Positions 1 through 12,600 of a stretch of 64,000 nt of DNA are shown one piece after another. A program made the translations under genes and the position numbers. The stretch's first letter is position 1. Each line of letters starts with the position of its first letter. This stretch comes from Galaxea fascicularis. Taxonomy: Eukaryota; Cnidaria; Anthozoa; Scleractinia; Euphylliidae. The DNA is taken from NCBI GenBank assembly GCA_948470475.1, contig OX419339.1:4902697-4966696 (forward strand), read 5' to 3'. The notes beneath the pieces are model-generated. The model had not been told where the DNA came from and searched no databases. It saw only the letters and a list, made by a program, of their open reading frames with translations.

Positions 1-3
1 CCA

Positions 4-150
4 TAGGCCGACCATGTCTAAAATTCAGTCGAGTTTCGTCGTCATCGTAGTCGCATATGGCAAATGGCCATCTGCTTGTGCTTGTAATTGAAGTTAAGCT
101 CTGTTGGTTAGGTTATTACTTGGATGGGTGACCGCCTATAATACACCTTA
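4..150 (+). pseudogene. 5S rRNA-derived sequence (decayed copy or 5S-headed SINE)
   Basis: The stretch at about 90-147 closely resembles the 3' half of eukaryotic 5S rRNA, including GAAGTTAAGC, TACTTGGATGGGTGACCGCC and AATAC, which cover the intermediate element and C box of the internal pol III promoter. The first 20 bases are only weakly like a 5S 5' end (GGCC..ACCA). The middle is diverged, so it is a pseudogene or the head of a 5S-derived SINE rather than a working gene. The window edge may cut it. Confidence 0.6.
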
Positions 151-866
151 GCATACATGTTTATTCAAACTCATATATAACTACATTTATTTGAAAGGGA
201 GAGTCTAAAGGTTAACCCTATGAATAAAACTCTCCTAATTTTTTTCTTGTCTTCTTTTTTTTTTATTTCGTTCTTGTACTTTGAAGAGGGCACGTGGCTG
301 GAATCGCCGAACAGTGCGGCTAGCTCATCATCCGCAGTTCTTGTTCCAGAATAACGCACATCTATATATCTCTATATGCTCATTTTCGAAGAAAACCTTT
401 CTTCCACTCTCACGCGTGACAAAGTTTGACCAAAAAATTGAAAAGAGCCGATTGATTTGTTCTGTTCATCGCTTTAGTTTTGTGTATCAACTGTAAATTA
501 TTGCATTCCAGAAGAGTGTTGGCGGTAAATTGGTCCTGAGAGCGAATTAAGAAATTCTGACCCTTTTGCGCATCCCACGTTAACACCTCAACGCGTATTG
601 TTCTTTGACATTCTCGTAGACGTTCCCATCTCCCTACCGTTTTTCCTCGAAGGTGGATGCGGCTACACGTGGGCTACAATTTACTGCACTTACAGTCGAA
701 GATGGTACCAAACATGCCAAACGATGATCAGGCAAAAGTAAGGATGCCTTCGAATTACCGTATTTCAGGAAAAACTAGTCTTAATGAACAGGTTTAAAGA
801 TTACCGAAATACAAATGTGTCTGTAAATCTTGTTACGTCAACCAAGCAAAGCTAGAGCTTATGCTC
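151..866. other. intergenic, no gene seen
   Basis: Between the 5S-like sequence and the presumed 3' end of CCNDBP1 I see no splice-bounded coding exon and no recognisable element; the short open frames here have no family resemblance. Confidence 0.5.
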
Positions 867-872
867 TTTATT
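867..872 (-). terminator. candidate polyadenylation signal of CCNDBP1
   Basis: AATAAA on the minus strand, about 230 bp beyond the CCNDBP1 stop codon at 1104-1106. The position is reasonable for a 3' UTR. There is no transcript evidence. Confidence 0.4.
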
Positions 873-1103
873 CCTATTGGGCAATGAGGTTAATCAAAAG
901 TAACGTTAGTTCTCCGTTTGCAGTTGAAGGTGACTCAAAAGGCAATACGTAACCTGAGATGATGCCCTCTCCCTGCCCTTAAAAAAAAAAAAAAACGCCT
1001 AATCGCAGAATAGGCAATACGCGACTCAGTTTTCCCGTAAAAGTGTCTACGCTATTGTTCACTTTTTCCCTATCGATTTTTAACAAGTTCTTCCATTGGT
1101 AGG

Positions 1104-4100
1104 TCACGTATTCGTCCCTGCCTGTTCCTGTAACAGGTTTGTGAGTTTGTCCAAATTGTGATCTACCGCCTTGCTCAGAAAGTCCAGCCAAGAAGAGTCC
1201 GAATCCACAGTAAAATGAGAATCCCTAGTAAAGAAAAGAAATACGGATTAAACTCATGATGAATGCCCGGCTACAATGATTGGCGCTTCCATGTGCATGG
1301 TTTTCATATTGAATACGTCGCTCTTTTGGGGCACTCCTTTACTTGTTTACTTATTAAAAACGAACCAAGTTCTTTGGCATAAATGGTTTACTTAATTTTT
1401 ACCAAAGCCACTGAGGCGTAACAAAGACGACAAAATACATAGTACAACTGATAAATCCCAGTGCTCGTCCTTAACTTTTTAACAAAGTAGTCCAAGGGCT
1501 AGTGGAGTCTAAAATATACTAGCCAAATGGTGTTGTTTGGTAGCCAATCATCATACTATATCCAGAACTCTTCTATTACAAGTAGCCCAGTGGCTAGTGG
1601 TTCTCAAATTTTACCAGCCCAAACCAAATTTCTACTAGTCCTGAGCTAGTGAACTACTGCTAAGGTCGAGCACTGAATCCAATTGAGATTTTGACACAAA
1701 CACACAGGCATGTAAGTACAACCATTCAACTTTTTGCCTACACCAATAAAATGAGCGCTGTCAGCAAATCAAGTGGTACACACAAGTCGGAACTGTTAGC
1801 TCCACTTTTGAAGACGGTTTCCTGAAAACACCCCCCCTCAAACTGACTGTATCAGTTTAAACGATATTTTCAAATATTGTTTTCAAACAAGTGGTCGACC
1901 CTGGTTATAAAAGTTCTTGCGGATCGTACACTCGCTACAGAGTTAAAAGTGTTCTTTAACTTCTCTCCCGACGGATTTAAACAAGCATTTCAGTCCAAGC
2001 AAAACACATATCCTAATTTAGCCAGTTCAGTGGTTTGATATCTAAGTTGCGCTGTTTTCTCGCAAACTTAACGATACTCCGCCCTTAAATAGTTTTACCT
2101 CGCTTTATTAAGCATTTCTTTCAACTGGTAAGCTAGCTTTGACGCCTGCAAAGAACAAGAAAACCCGTGAGTAACGTCGTATCATCACGAATAAAAACAA
2201 CACTCTGAACGCAAACAAAAAAGGAGGTCAACTCACAGCTGCTGAAACATTTTGATGATTCATTGGACAGTACAGGCTCATGACCAAGTCATCTACACTG
2301 CAATGAACAACAAAAATGCGTTGAATATCATCAAAACTCATGGATCTCTTTTTCCGTTCAGAGGTAGAGTGGCAAGCCGGCGGAACTTTAAGATGGAATG
2401 CCGTCATTTATTTATTTAATATTTGCTTTAAAACTCCTAGCATAGTAATTACTGTTTCAGGGGAAAACTGGTTACAGAATTAAAGAATAGTCAGCTATTT
2501 TAGTTTCTTGGGTGGGGAATGGGGAAATGGGAAATTTGTGTCGAATCCAAATAGTTGCTGTTATCCATTAGTCAACTCAAAATATCGGCAACTCAAACAA
2601 CAATTTCTCCCGACATGCAAAGCCCCTTATCCCTTTGTTTTGATTGTAAGTTTAGAGACCTCAACCTTTGTGCCAACACAAGACAACTCGAAAAGCAACT
2701 CTGAGTAATGTCGGAGACAAGGGCTTTTGTGAAACATCGTTAACTAAGATATACGCATTTTTACGTGCTTGTCAACGACTGCATGTTTTGTTACTTCTCA
2801 ATTTAGACATACCAAATTCATACAGAATCTTTGTTTTAAATAAATCTAGAAAGGTTTCCTCGCATTTCCCGCGCTTCACTTCTGCTTGCACTTTTTACAT
2901 TACGCCGCCAGCGCTTCCCGCGCTTAGAACCCGTTGCATTGCATGCATGTTTTCCCGCCATTTATTAGCACCTGTTCTGATTTAATGAGTTCTATTCGGT
3001 CACCTTGGACTACTTCTCAGCACCTCATCTGCCATTTCATCAAGCTGCTGGATATATTCCACCGACGTTACTTGACCTGAACTTTGAATTGCACCGGTAA
3101 TTTTCTTGACGCAAGACCGACATGCCTGTGGGAAACGACATTACAGTCGAGTGAAACAATGCAACGTGAGTCCGGCGAATGGAACAATAATTGAAGTTTT
3201 CTGTACAAGGTGAAATTAAAATAAGCACAAACTAACGAACAAGAACGTTTCGGTTTCACCGTGACGCCATTGTCAAAGCATCTACAACAACTAAAAAGAA
3301 GTTCTGTGACTCACAATTCCTAGAACTTTTTTCTCTTTAGTTACCCTGACAACGACGTCAGCATGACACAAACACCTCAGTTTTTATCGTCACATGTACT
3401 TTTTGATTGCCTTTGTATGTCTGGAACAAGCCCGCAAATAACAGTCGGTCATCGGACAAATGTCCAGTAAAGTTTATGTTTTGACCGGCTAAAGCTTAGC
3501 CTGGTCGGACAATCTGACCGGGGATTTCTGACCAGACTGTTCTCTTGTCCAACCAAAACTTGACCCTGGCCTGACAAATGACCGGCTTATGGACAACAAT
3601 TATTTACAGGCCCGCTGGAATATCTCTGTTTATTGAAAGAATAAGTTCAAATTGGTTAAAAAGAATCTGTCAAATAGATTCCATTTGGCAGTGTGTGTGT
3701 ACTCTGATAACTCACAGATGAAACCTAACAACAAAGAAGCACGCTGCTTGTCGCAGGCGAGTAACGCGACTCACGTACTCAACACGTTTTGACGTCAACC
3801 GTGCGTTGTCAGAGTTACACACGCACTGACAAATGTACTTTAATCGCAGGCTCCTTTAAAGCAATGCGTAAAACGCGAGGTTTGCCCCGTCCATTGTATA
3901 AAGGGAAATACAGTAGTTACATCTCGCCCTTGAATTCATTTAATTCCACGATTAAATTTGTACCCAGTTATACCCCAAGTCCGCAAGGCAGCCAATTCTT
4001 GACCCCTAAACATTTTGAACTCTCATTGTCTCCCAAAAGAATGCAGAGAAAGTGGGGGTTTATATTCTCTTTCCTTGGCTGTTTTGCTGACAAAACAATC

Positions 4101-7100
4101 TACACTAAATTGCAGGGTGTTACTCACTTTAACCAGTCCAACACAGGGAGGGACAAGCAACCTGTCGTCATTAGACCACCCTTGTTTAATCGATTCAGTG
4201 CCCTCATCATCTTCGTCACCCTGACATCCATTACACTTTTGTGCCTGCATAAAGAAAACATCACCAGTGAATTGTTTAGAAAGTGATCTTTGATCATGGC
4301 TATCACAGCACTTCCATAATGTCTCTGCTATCTGAAGTTTCCTAGCTTTTTAAAGAACACAAAGAACACTGGCACTGCCAAAAGGATAAACATACTTCGT
4401 CTAGTTCAGAAAGTGCATCTTTTATGAGCTCTGAGTTCGATTGCAACACTGCTACTACGGCTTGTTTATTATCTGTGGAATAAAAAACATTCATTATCAC
4501 CAAAGCGGTTCTGCTAACCCTAATTATTCATGCATCATGAATAATTAGGGTATCAATGAATAATTACGATAAGGAGACAAAGGAAATCGAGTATCAGCCT
4601 AAATTTCATTTTGACCTACAACAGATGCTTGTATACCAAACTTTCCACTGTACATCTTGACCACCATACATACATACATACATAAAAAATTTAATACAGT
4701 TGTTTTGTGGATACTCAAAAAAAAAATTGAAATTACCACGCAATGTGTTATTCTTGTTGCTCTAAACAACTGATTTATCTCGGCCTTTACCTTTTGGGAG
4801 ACGCTGGAAACTATCACAGTGTTCCCATAATGTCCCGGTTGACTTCGTCTTTGCACTAGCAACACTAGCATGGAGGACAAACATATTTAAAGATTCTTAG
4901 TAATAATATTGAATGTTACTGATCATATACATGACTTTGTAATGATCAAAGTGTCAAAATGTACCTTCCCAGACATCAATAGATGTGAAAATATATAGGT
5001 TCTTGAAGATCGTGCAAGGAAAAACTACCAAACTGTTGGTAGGGGGCACTTTTGGTAGGCTAATTACCAGACAAAGGTTCCATGTACATGTACTTACACA
5101 CTGTAATGGACTGGTGTCCCAACCCCACCCAGATACCCCCAAAACCTTTCACTGTTGAAAGCAGTAATATGTACCAGAAGAAATGCCTACACAAGCCTGT
5201 AGCAGAATTTTTGGAAATTAAAAAACAATTTTACCAAAAAATACCAAAAGATACCATAACAGTGACAGTAGCGAAAACATCATCTTTTAAGTGAATCCTC
5301 CTGCAGTCAAATTATTGTAACAGGACTGGTTCCAAGTTTAAAAAGAAAAAGAAACCTTAAACTCTCTAATGTCTGTGACAGTAGGGCAAATAGGGGAATA
5401 AGAGTCTTGTCTACCGCTTGGCCAATTTGCTGCACCCCCAATAATGTTGCCCCTTTTACAGGCCTGCTACAAAATAAACTGATTCTTGAAAGGTCTGAGT
5501 TAACTTGCTTTCATGTTCTGCTGAAATGAAAATGTCAAGGAAGGGTGACCTAAAAATACCATGCCAGACTAAAAATTAATAAATTGCAAAATGGGAAATG
5601 TTCTAAACCTTGAACAACCTTCCGTGATAAATGATGCAGCAAGAGACTGACAGTCTTCAACAATCATGATGACAGATTCCTGAAGTTTCTTGTGAAGATT
5701 TCTCCCTAAAAACCAAATATGATCATCCACAAATGAGGAAATTAGTTTTTAAATAAACAGGGGTGTGTTACAAAATTTTCATTAAATGAAAACAGGCTGG
5801 TATTTATTTTGGTGCCTTTATGTTGTCTAAGATCTAAATTTTATGTTCATTCCACACTGCAGTTCAAGGTACTACTCACTCCCTTATAAGCAGGCACCAA
5901 AACGTCTTTACCATTAATGAGATCAGAAAACATTGAGGACAGTTGCTTAAAGGGAAATTTAAATGGTACGAGTTTTGCTTACCACTGTGGCATGCAACTA
6001 GCTAACACCATGACTTCACCCCAAATTTTTTCCGTGTAAATCAGACCTACGACATCATCACAACAGATGCTCACGACTCGAAAAATGTCGTGGCAATTTG
6101 AAACATGTTTTAAAACTATGCGACAGTTGTATGTATGGGTAATATTGAATGACAAGTGTTGCATACAATTTTTTGCATGGAGCAAGTAGCGCGTGCTACA
6201 AAAGTTGCATGCGACAGTCATAAGCAAAAATTGTACTGTCTAAGTCGCCCTTAAAAAAGAAGCTAATCATTTAAATTTTGAATGAGACCTGGCTCAAAGG
6301 TGATGGAATTACAATGGTTGCTGAATAAAGGCTGTTGCCTACAAGAGTGGTCACTCACAGATTCAACTTCAACTGTCACATCTGTTGGACTACGCATTTA
6401 CTTTGACATGAACTCATCATTATCATTGGTAAAAACAAGAAAACACATTTCAACTGAGAAAACTTTAAAAGTTATCTCAGTCTCATGTTGGTTACCTTGA
6501 GACAGTGGCAGTGAGCGGTATATTGTCAGCATGGCAATTACTGTCGTCTCAAATCCAGTCAACAGGCATTGTAGTTCCTAAAAAAAGGAAAAATTATAAT
6601 TCAATTAAATTTTGAACACAAATAAATGGATAGAGCTAAGATTTCTGACATTTGCAATGTACATAACCACAAGCAGAAGACTGCAGCTGCATTAAAGAAA
6701 AAGTGCTCACCAGACACAGTTTTTCAGCTGGTAAAAGCAATAAAAGTAAGGTTTTGATAATACATTTTGTGTTGCTTTTTCCCTCTGTCTATCTTTGTGC
6801 ATCCACGTTCATGGCACAACAAATTCCCATCACAATCAGAAAATATATCATGTGGATAACATATATTTTTGGGTCAGGGTTTTCAACAAATTAATTTCAG
6901 TTGCTATGTATATGTTTTGAGTGGTAGCATTTTCTCTTGCCTCTACAATTAATTTGAGCGATAACATTAGAAACATCAGTGTTTCTATATGGTGGCTGAT
7001 TCAGCCTCTTAACTTAGTGGATTAAGCAAATGAGTTTCACTTAGTGAATACCCTGGCCCAAAATATAAAAATTGAACAACAACTGATATCTTGTGAAACA

Positions 7101-9442
7101 TCTATAATCCCTAATCTTTTCACAATACAGCCAATAGCTTGTCACTCTGAGGAAGATTTGTGACTAATGCAAGTCAATTTGCATATCAAAAGCATTTTAG
7201 AATGCTCCACCTTTCATTATGACCCCCAAAACGTCTACCAAAGAGTCTTAACCCTAACTAACTCAGCTGGGAATTCTCCCAAACCAAGCAGACAAATCCC
7301 TGCTACATTTTCTTGTGCGTCATGGCAGCTTTGATTTCTGGAACTGATTCCAGACCAGTGTCCTTTAGGTTGTCAATGAAGGTGAAGTGTCTTCTTCTAC
7401 AGTTTATGCTCCCTCTTGCAGGTTGTCACAGTTCAACTCTGGATGCTACCTCCTCTTGATGGTGCACACAGTGGCCTACAGTTCTCAGGGTTTTCCCAGC
7501 AGTCTCTACCCTCCCCTAATCTCTACCCTCCCCCACCTCCAAAAAAAGACGATAGTTCAATGATTTAAATTACACACTGCCTTACATTGACAGATGGTGA
7601 AGGAGGCTTGGAAAAGGACACTGTAAGTTTAGTGGCTTCTTTGGAAACTGCCCTGAATGTCATCCCTAAAACAGATAAAAAAAATGTCTGTAAAATCTTC
7701 TATTCCGATATGTGATTGGGAAGATTTACCAGTGTCAAAGCTTGTAACATTCTGTGGTGTTATGAATTTCATTGCCCATTTTCAAGAAAGATTAATGAAA
7801 ACTTTACAAGGGGAAAGAGGTCTTAAAATAAAGTAGCATGAGGGTAGGTTTCAATCATTTTCTAGACTAAGGGAGGTAGAGGGGGATCCAGGCTAAAAAA
7901 AAGACAAATTTCATTGGAGGGGAGTGACTTCTACTAGACAATGAAATCTGGTTGAGATTTGCTTGCTGTGGAAGCCCTTTTTAAGTTTGAGGGTTACACT
8001 GATTTTGTTTTTGGTGGAGAAGAGTTTATGCTCCTGGTGAACAAGTGTTTTTATAAAACTGACAGTTTTAAAAGATCCTTTTTCATATCTTAGATAAAAG
8101 GTAGAATTTTAAAGCTTTGTTGTTATTGTAAAGCACTTGAGAACTTTTGAGAGCTAGTCACTAGGGTCTGACCGCTTCTTTTCATCTCTCAAGGATTCTT
8201 CTTAGTATTCTAGCAGTTCCTAGCAATGCAGTCTGGGTGTGCAGTCTGGATGCACTCTTGACCTTATACAAGTTTTCTCTAGCCATTTCTCATTATCACT
8301 AACACTATCACAGACCTCTCAACCCCAAAAGACCAAAACCCTGGAGATCAAGGTTCAAAAACATGGAGATTTGGGGAAAAACTTGCAGATTTACTGATAG
8401 CATCAAAAAGAACTAAAACCAGGTGTTCTTGTACTTCATCGGCTTGTGAATCTGTTTACCGTGAGATTCTTGTGCCTCATTGTGAGACCGTGAGATTGCC
8501 CTCAAAATCATGACTCTCACTGCAAAGCTGTGAGACTTGAGAGGTCTGCTATCATTTTCATCATCAAACATTATCCTTATGTTTATGTTTCTCACAGTAC
8601 AGATTAATGCTGCTCTAGGTACAGATTAATGCTGCACTTTGGTAACCAGGGGTGCTTTCCATTTACACGGAAATCCCAGAAATTCTGGTTGGAAAATAAA
8701 ATTGTACATACCATTCCCTTAGGAACGTTTCAGAAATAATGGACCATCGGCTAAATCAAAGCACTTTTTCTGTTCTTTCTTAGCTTCCCAACTGATACTA
8801 GTACATTTTGTGGCTTATCCATTCTGTATTTGAACAAGCTGCAGCATTGAATATTTAAACCTAAAATTTTCACCCAGATGGATCCTGTAAATGGAAAGTG
8901 CCCCTGCAGTTCTCTAAGCCTGACAGATTGAAAATCTTTGCAAGTTGTATGCGGAGACCAGAACATGTTTGCACTGGCTACTGCTGCGACACTTGGTCTT
9001 GATGGAGATTAATTATTTTTTACCCAGTTTCATCCAAAACTCCTGCAACGAAAAACTCAATTCCAAGTCCTCCATTACTTGACCTAGACTTCCCTCTATA
9101 AAATATTAATTAAGACAAAAACAGCAAATCAGTTTTCATATTCTTACGTTTACAAACAGCTGTACATGCATACGCTTTAATCATAAGAATCTCGTAGAAT
9201 CAGTGAAATAAATAACGTGACATTTTCGCTGCTGTTTCGTTCACTGGTAACATGAAATACTGATCACGATGTGAATTAAGCTTATGTGAACTGCGGAAAT
9301 TGAATCAAATGAAGGATAATCCTCGCAGTTGGGAACGCAATACCTTTACATTACTAATTGCAATACCTTTTATTTTCCCTGCGCAAAGTTCTAGGGTATC
9401 TATTAGTGATTGTAAGACTTCTTCTGTTCCATTTGCCGCCAT
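1104..9442 (-). CDS. CCNDBP1: cyclin-D1-binding protein 1 homolog (GCIP family), 12 exons
   Basis: CCNDBP1/GCIP binds cyclin D-type proteins and acts as a helix-loop-helix-type inhibitor of transcription and cell-cycle entry (family knowledge). Exons, in transcript order: 9367-9442, 9024-9095, 7586-7665, 6496-6577, 5609-5705, 4791-4864, 4396-4472, 4128-4244, 3004-3125, 2237-2297, 2099-2145, 1104-1224. Every junction is GT-AG, all phases agree, and the sum is 1026 bp, or 341 residues (human about 360). Matches to the human protein run along the whole length: EFWMKL then AVSKEATKLTVSFS (exons 2-3), LWEHCDSFQRLPKGDNK (exons 6-7), SVDDLVMSLYCPMN (exons 9-10), SWLDFLSKAVDHNLDKL (exon 12). An acidic patch, GDEDDEG, lies near residues 195-201. 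The start is the first ATG after the shared promoter, in an AAAATGGCGGC context. It lies head-to-head with AKTIP. The exon 5 donor and exon 6 acceptor were chosen because they keep frame and match the human spacing. Confidence 0.93.
1459..1675. mobile_element. MITE-like foldback in the last CCNDBP1 intron
   Basis: The ends form terminal inverted repeats: CAGTGCTCGTCCTTAAC on the left and GCTAAGGTCGAGCACTG on the right. The interior has internally repeated CTAGTGG/CTAGTCC motifs. No coding capacity. Confidence 0.55.
3430..3600. repeat. low-complexity GACCGG-rich dispersed repeat
   Basis: Recurrent motifs such as GACCGGCT, TCTGACC and TGGTCGGAC recur in both orientations inside a CCNDBP1 intron. 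It looks like a decayed repetitive element; the boundaries are approximate. Confidence 0.3.
4517..4551. repeat. perfect 16-bp-arm hairpin
   Basis: Arms ACCCTAATTATTCATG and its exact complement are separated by a 3-base loop (CAT), inside the intron between CCNDBP1 exons 6 and 7. It may be a tiny MITE remnant or a self-priming footprint. Confidence 0.7.
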
Positions 9443-9664
9443 TTTGGAAATAATCGTCGTTTCCTCGGTACTTTTACGAAGATTCCCGGTAAAATCTATG
9501 TTTTACCACGTGACTTTGTATTCAATATGGCCGCCAAGGTTGCGGTGATAAATATTCATGATTTTTTGAAAGATTGTCTGGAAAAATTATCGAACCATCG
9601 CTTGCAATAAGTCATGATTACAGCGTGAGAGTGGATACACGTATTGAATTGATTGTCGTGACCT
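9443..9664. promoter_or_regulatory. bidirectional promoter between CCNDBP1 and AKTIP
   Basis: Only 222 bp separate the two divergent start codons. The gap contains CACGTGAC at 9507-9514 (E-box of the USF/TFE type) and an AATATGGCCGCC motif near 9523-9534. The CCNDBP1 start codon lies inside AAAATGGCGGC, close to the YY1 consensus that often overlaps start codons in animal promoters. There is no clear TATA box, as expected for housekeeping genes. The role is inferred from position and motifs only. Confidence 0.6.
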
Positions 9665-12600
9665 ATGGGCAGTTTTTTAGGTCGTTTTAACGATTTGATG
9701 AGCAATGAACGTTACTCATCAGCTAAGGAAGAAGGTAGGTTTCAAGATCTTCAAAAATAATTCTCGATGAAAGAGATATTTATCTTAAGAGTTTTGAGAT
9801 TCGATGAAAGAGTTTTGTTTACTTTGTGAGCTTTCTACGCTGTCACTCTTAATTGAGTCTTTGTTACGAATCGGTAAAGTGAAACCTAAACTGTTGAGGC
9901 AAACTTAATATATAAGCTTAACTACTTAAAAATATGTCTAGAACCAAACAAGCTCAAGCTTTTTAAGATGCCAATCTTCAGTTTTAAGTTACGTACATAA
10001 ACTGAACGCTTGTGTTTGAGATTGCAACATCCAAGCTTGATATTTTCACACCTGGTTTTGCATTCTTGGTGCAACAAGTTCCGCTGCTCCATGGACGTGT
10101 TTATGACAATATACCAGACATCAATAATTATTTGTTCATTGTCCATGTGAGAATTATGTTTTCCCGGTTTAGCTCTTTCTTGGCGGATTAGATGAAAGTC
10201 AAGGTGAAAAGTCGCAGTCGAAAAACCAACCCGGTTCAAAAACTAACGGAATGCAAAGCGTTGATGACGAGAGGTCGCCGCGAAACAAGAGAAAGTCGTT
10301 ACCCCCCGTTCCTTCCCCCGAAGAAGAAAAATCTATGAATCTTTCCGTGGCAAAGCAGAGGTCGCCGGGTACTAATTCTTCGCAAGCCAAGGCCTATGGA
10401 CCATATTTTCTCGAGTACACGTTAATGGCAGAATAGTAAGTTGAATTTGTTGTTCCTTTATTCCTATCATTCGTGTGAAATTGGCCCGAGTGCGATAATC
10501 TAATTACATTTTGATACATGAGAAATTGAAATGACTAACTTCACAGTTTCGTTTTGGTCATTTCAATAGTTTTCGCTATTTTAGATTGACACTTTGTATT
10601 ACATCCCTCGTAGGATCAGCCTTAGAGATTTACTCAGACGAAATAAGTATAGTGAAACATTAGGATTATGTGCAGTGTAGTACGTAGTCATGCATGATGA
10701 AACTTCAATGGTAAATTAATGGCCAATTATTGTTAGTAGTTATTGCTATTTCTAGTGGTATTGCGATTCAGAGCTGCATCAAGAGCTTCTAACTAAAATT
10801 GACTAGAGTCTAGTCAAGGCTACACTGTCATCACATTTTGAGTCACAGTGGTTACATAGAAATATCTGACACTCCCTTAAAAAAACTTTCTGTGGAAAGC
10901 CTATAGTATATGTCTTATGTAGAATTGATGTAACCTCCTGTTCTCACCGAGGGTATTTAGTGACAACAGGTGTTACAGGTTGTGGTCCTTTGTTGCCTCT
11001 TAAAGTCTTTGTTGGACATATTGCAAGATTTAGGATCTATTCAGGTCACGCCATTTTGGGGGCCTCATTATACCTGGATTTAAGAACCTGACAAGTTTTC
11101 TTTATTTTGTTGGCTTTTGTTTTGTGGTACACTGTTTTTAGAACCTTTTTGTTTGTGAGTTTCACAGGTTCTTACAACAGGTTAAAGCCCATTTTTGGAT
11201 CATTAATCCTCTGTTGTCAAAGAGACAAGATCAGCATTTATTTTGATGTAGATTCTCTGCCACAGGACATTGATTTAAAGTGGATCAGTAAAATATTTTC
11301 TCGTTCTTGTTTGAAAAGTAACTTGTATTTTGTCAGAGATGGTTTCAATTAGTTTGCTTCACAATTTGTTTTGACAGTAACCTGTTGAGACGTGAAAGGC
11401 TTCCCGGTGTTTATGTTCTCCCAGCAGCTAAGTCTCCTCTTAGTAAGTATCTGTTAGAATCACTCAAAAACTGACTGTCAGCAGAAATAACCCTTTAAAC
11501 GCTAAGATCAAAATTTGAATTCTCATTTGTTGGCCCTACTTGTTGCCCCTAGAAGAAGTGGGGAGAAGTTGTTAAAATATCAAGCAAATTCATCTTTTGT
11601 GATCCTTTTCTTAGCCCACATGCAGACAGTGACTGTGAATTCAATGTTGGTTGGTACCATCTGCGAATCAGTGCAGAATATTGTCTTCCACAGGCCACTG
11701 TGTGGATCGGGCATATGTACTGAAATCTGATTTGTTCGTTTCTCCAGAATTCAAACTCATTACGTGATTAGTGAATCTGGAATCAGACTCGCCAATCATA
11801 TTGTGCATCACATTGCTGGAAAAACTGTTCTAATGCCTGTAGTCATTACAAGGAAATCCATCCCACTCAGCAGCCAATCAAATTGTTTGTACTATTGTCG
11901 CCAAAAAGTAAAAATCCATAATGCTCTGTATGTCTTTAGCATGGAACATTCAAGCAATCATTATTATTTATATAAATAATTGAAATTTCTTGTGACAATA
12001 ATAAACAATTATTGGACAAGGTTGAGCAAAATATCGTGATTTGTCAGAGGCAAATAATTGATCTGCTAGACACTGGAAAATCACGATATTTTGCGATAAC
12101 CAAGTTCAATAATTGTTTTATCATTCAATCACCAAGTTTGTTTTGATACTTTTTTTTTGGGAAGCGGTAAGCGTGCGCTGCTGGCAGAAATCAATTGGTT
12201 TCCTTCTCAGTTAAATAATTTATTCTACCACGAGTTGCAAAAATACTTGAGACACTGTACGCCATTTGGCCTTGAATGACGTTTCCATGATCTTCCGCTT
12301 TCCCTCCCTCTCCCCCTCTTATCAAAGTTGTTAACCGTCCAGCACCATGCTCGAAACTTTGAGGAACAACTTTGAAAGGGGGAGAGGGAGGGGGTGAGTA
12401 TTACATGTCACAGATTTGTTAGCAGCAGCGTTTTAGAGAAAGAAGAGACGTTTTTGATGGCGAATGTCTCAACAATTTTGCAACTGGTTGTAGCGGGGTT
12501 ACAATTGCGCATGAGCAGAATATTATTTGCAGCAAAAACGCATTTAGACGATATTAGGCATGAGCAGTTCCTTATTTGTAGGCAGTTATTTGCAGGTCAC

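Noticed and set aside
2095..2145. CCNDBP1 ending at the in-frame TAA just after 2099
   Set aside because: A GTAAAA donor overlaps that stop, and the exon at 1104-1224 restores the conserved C-terminus (SWLDFLSKAVDHNLDKL) in phase.
3789..4306. 165-codon plus-strand ORF and three neighbours
   Set aside because: Antisense shadows of CCNDBP1 exon 8 (4128-4244) and its flanking introns.
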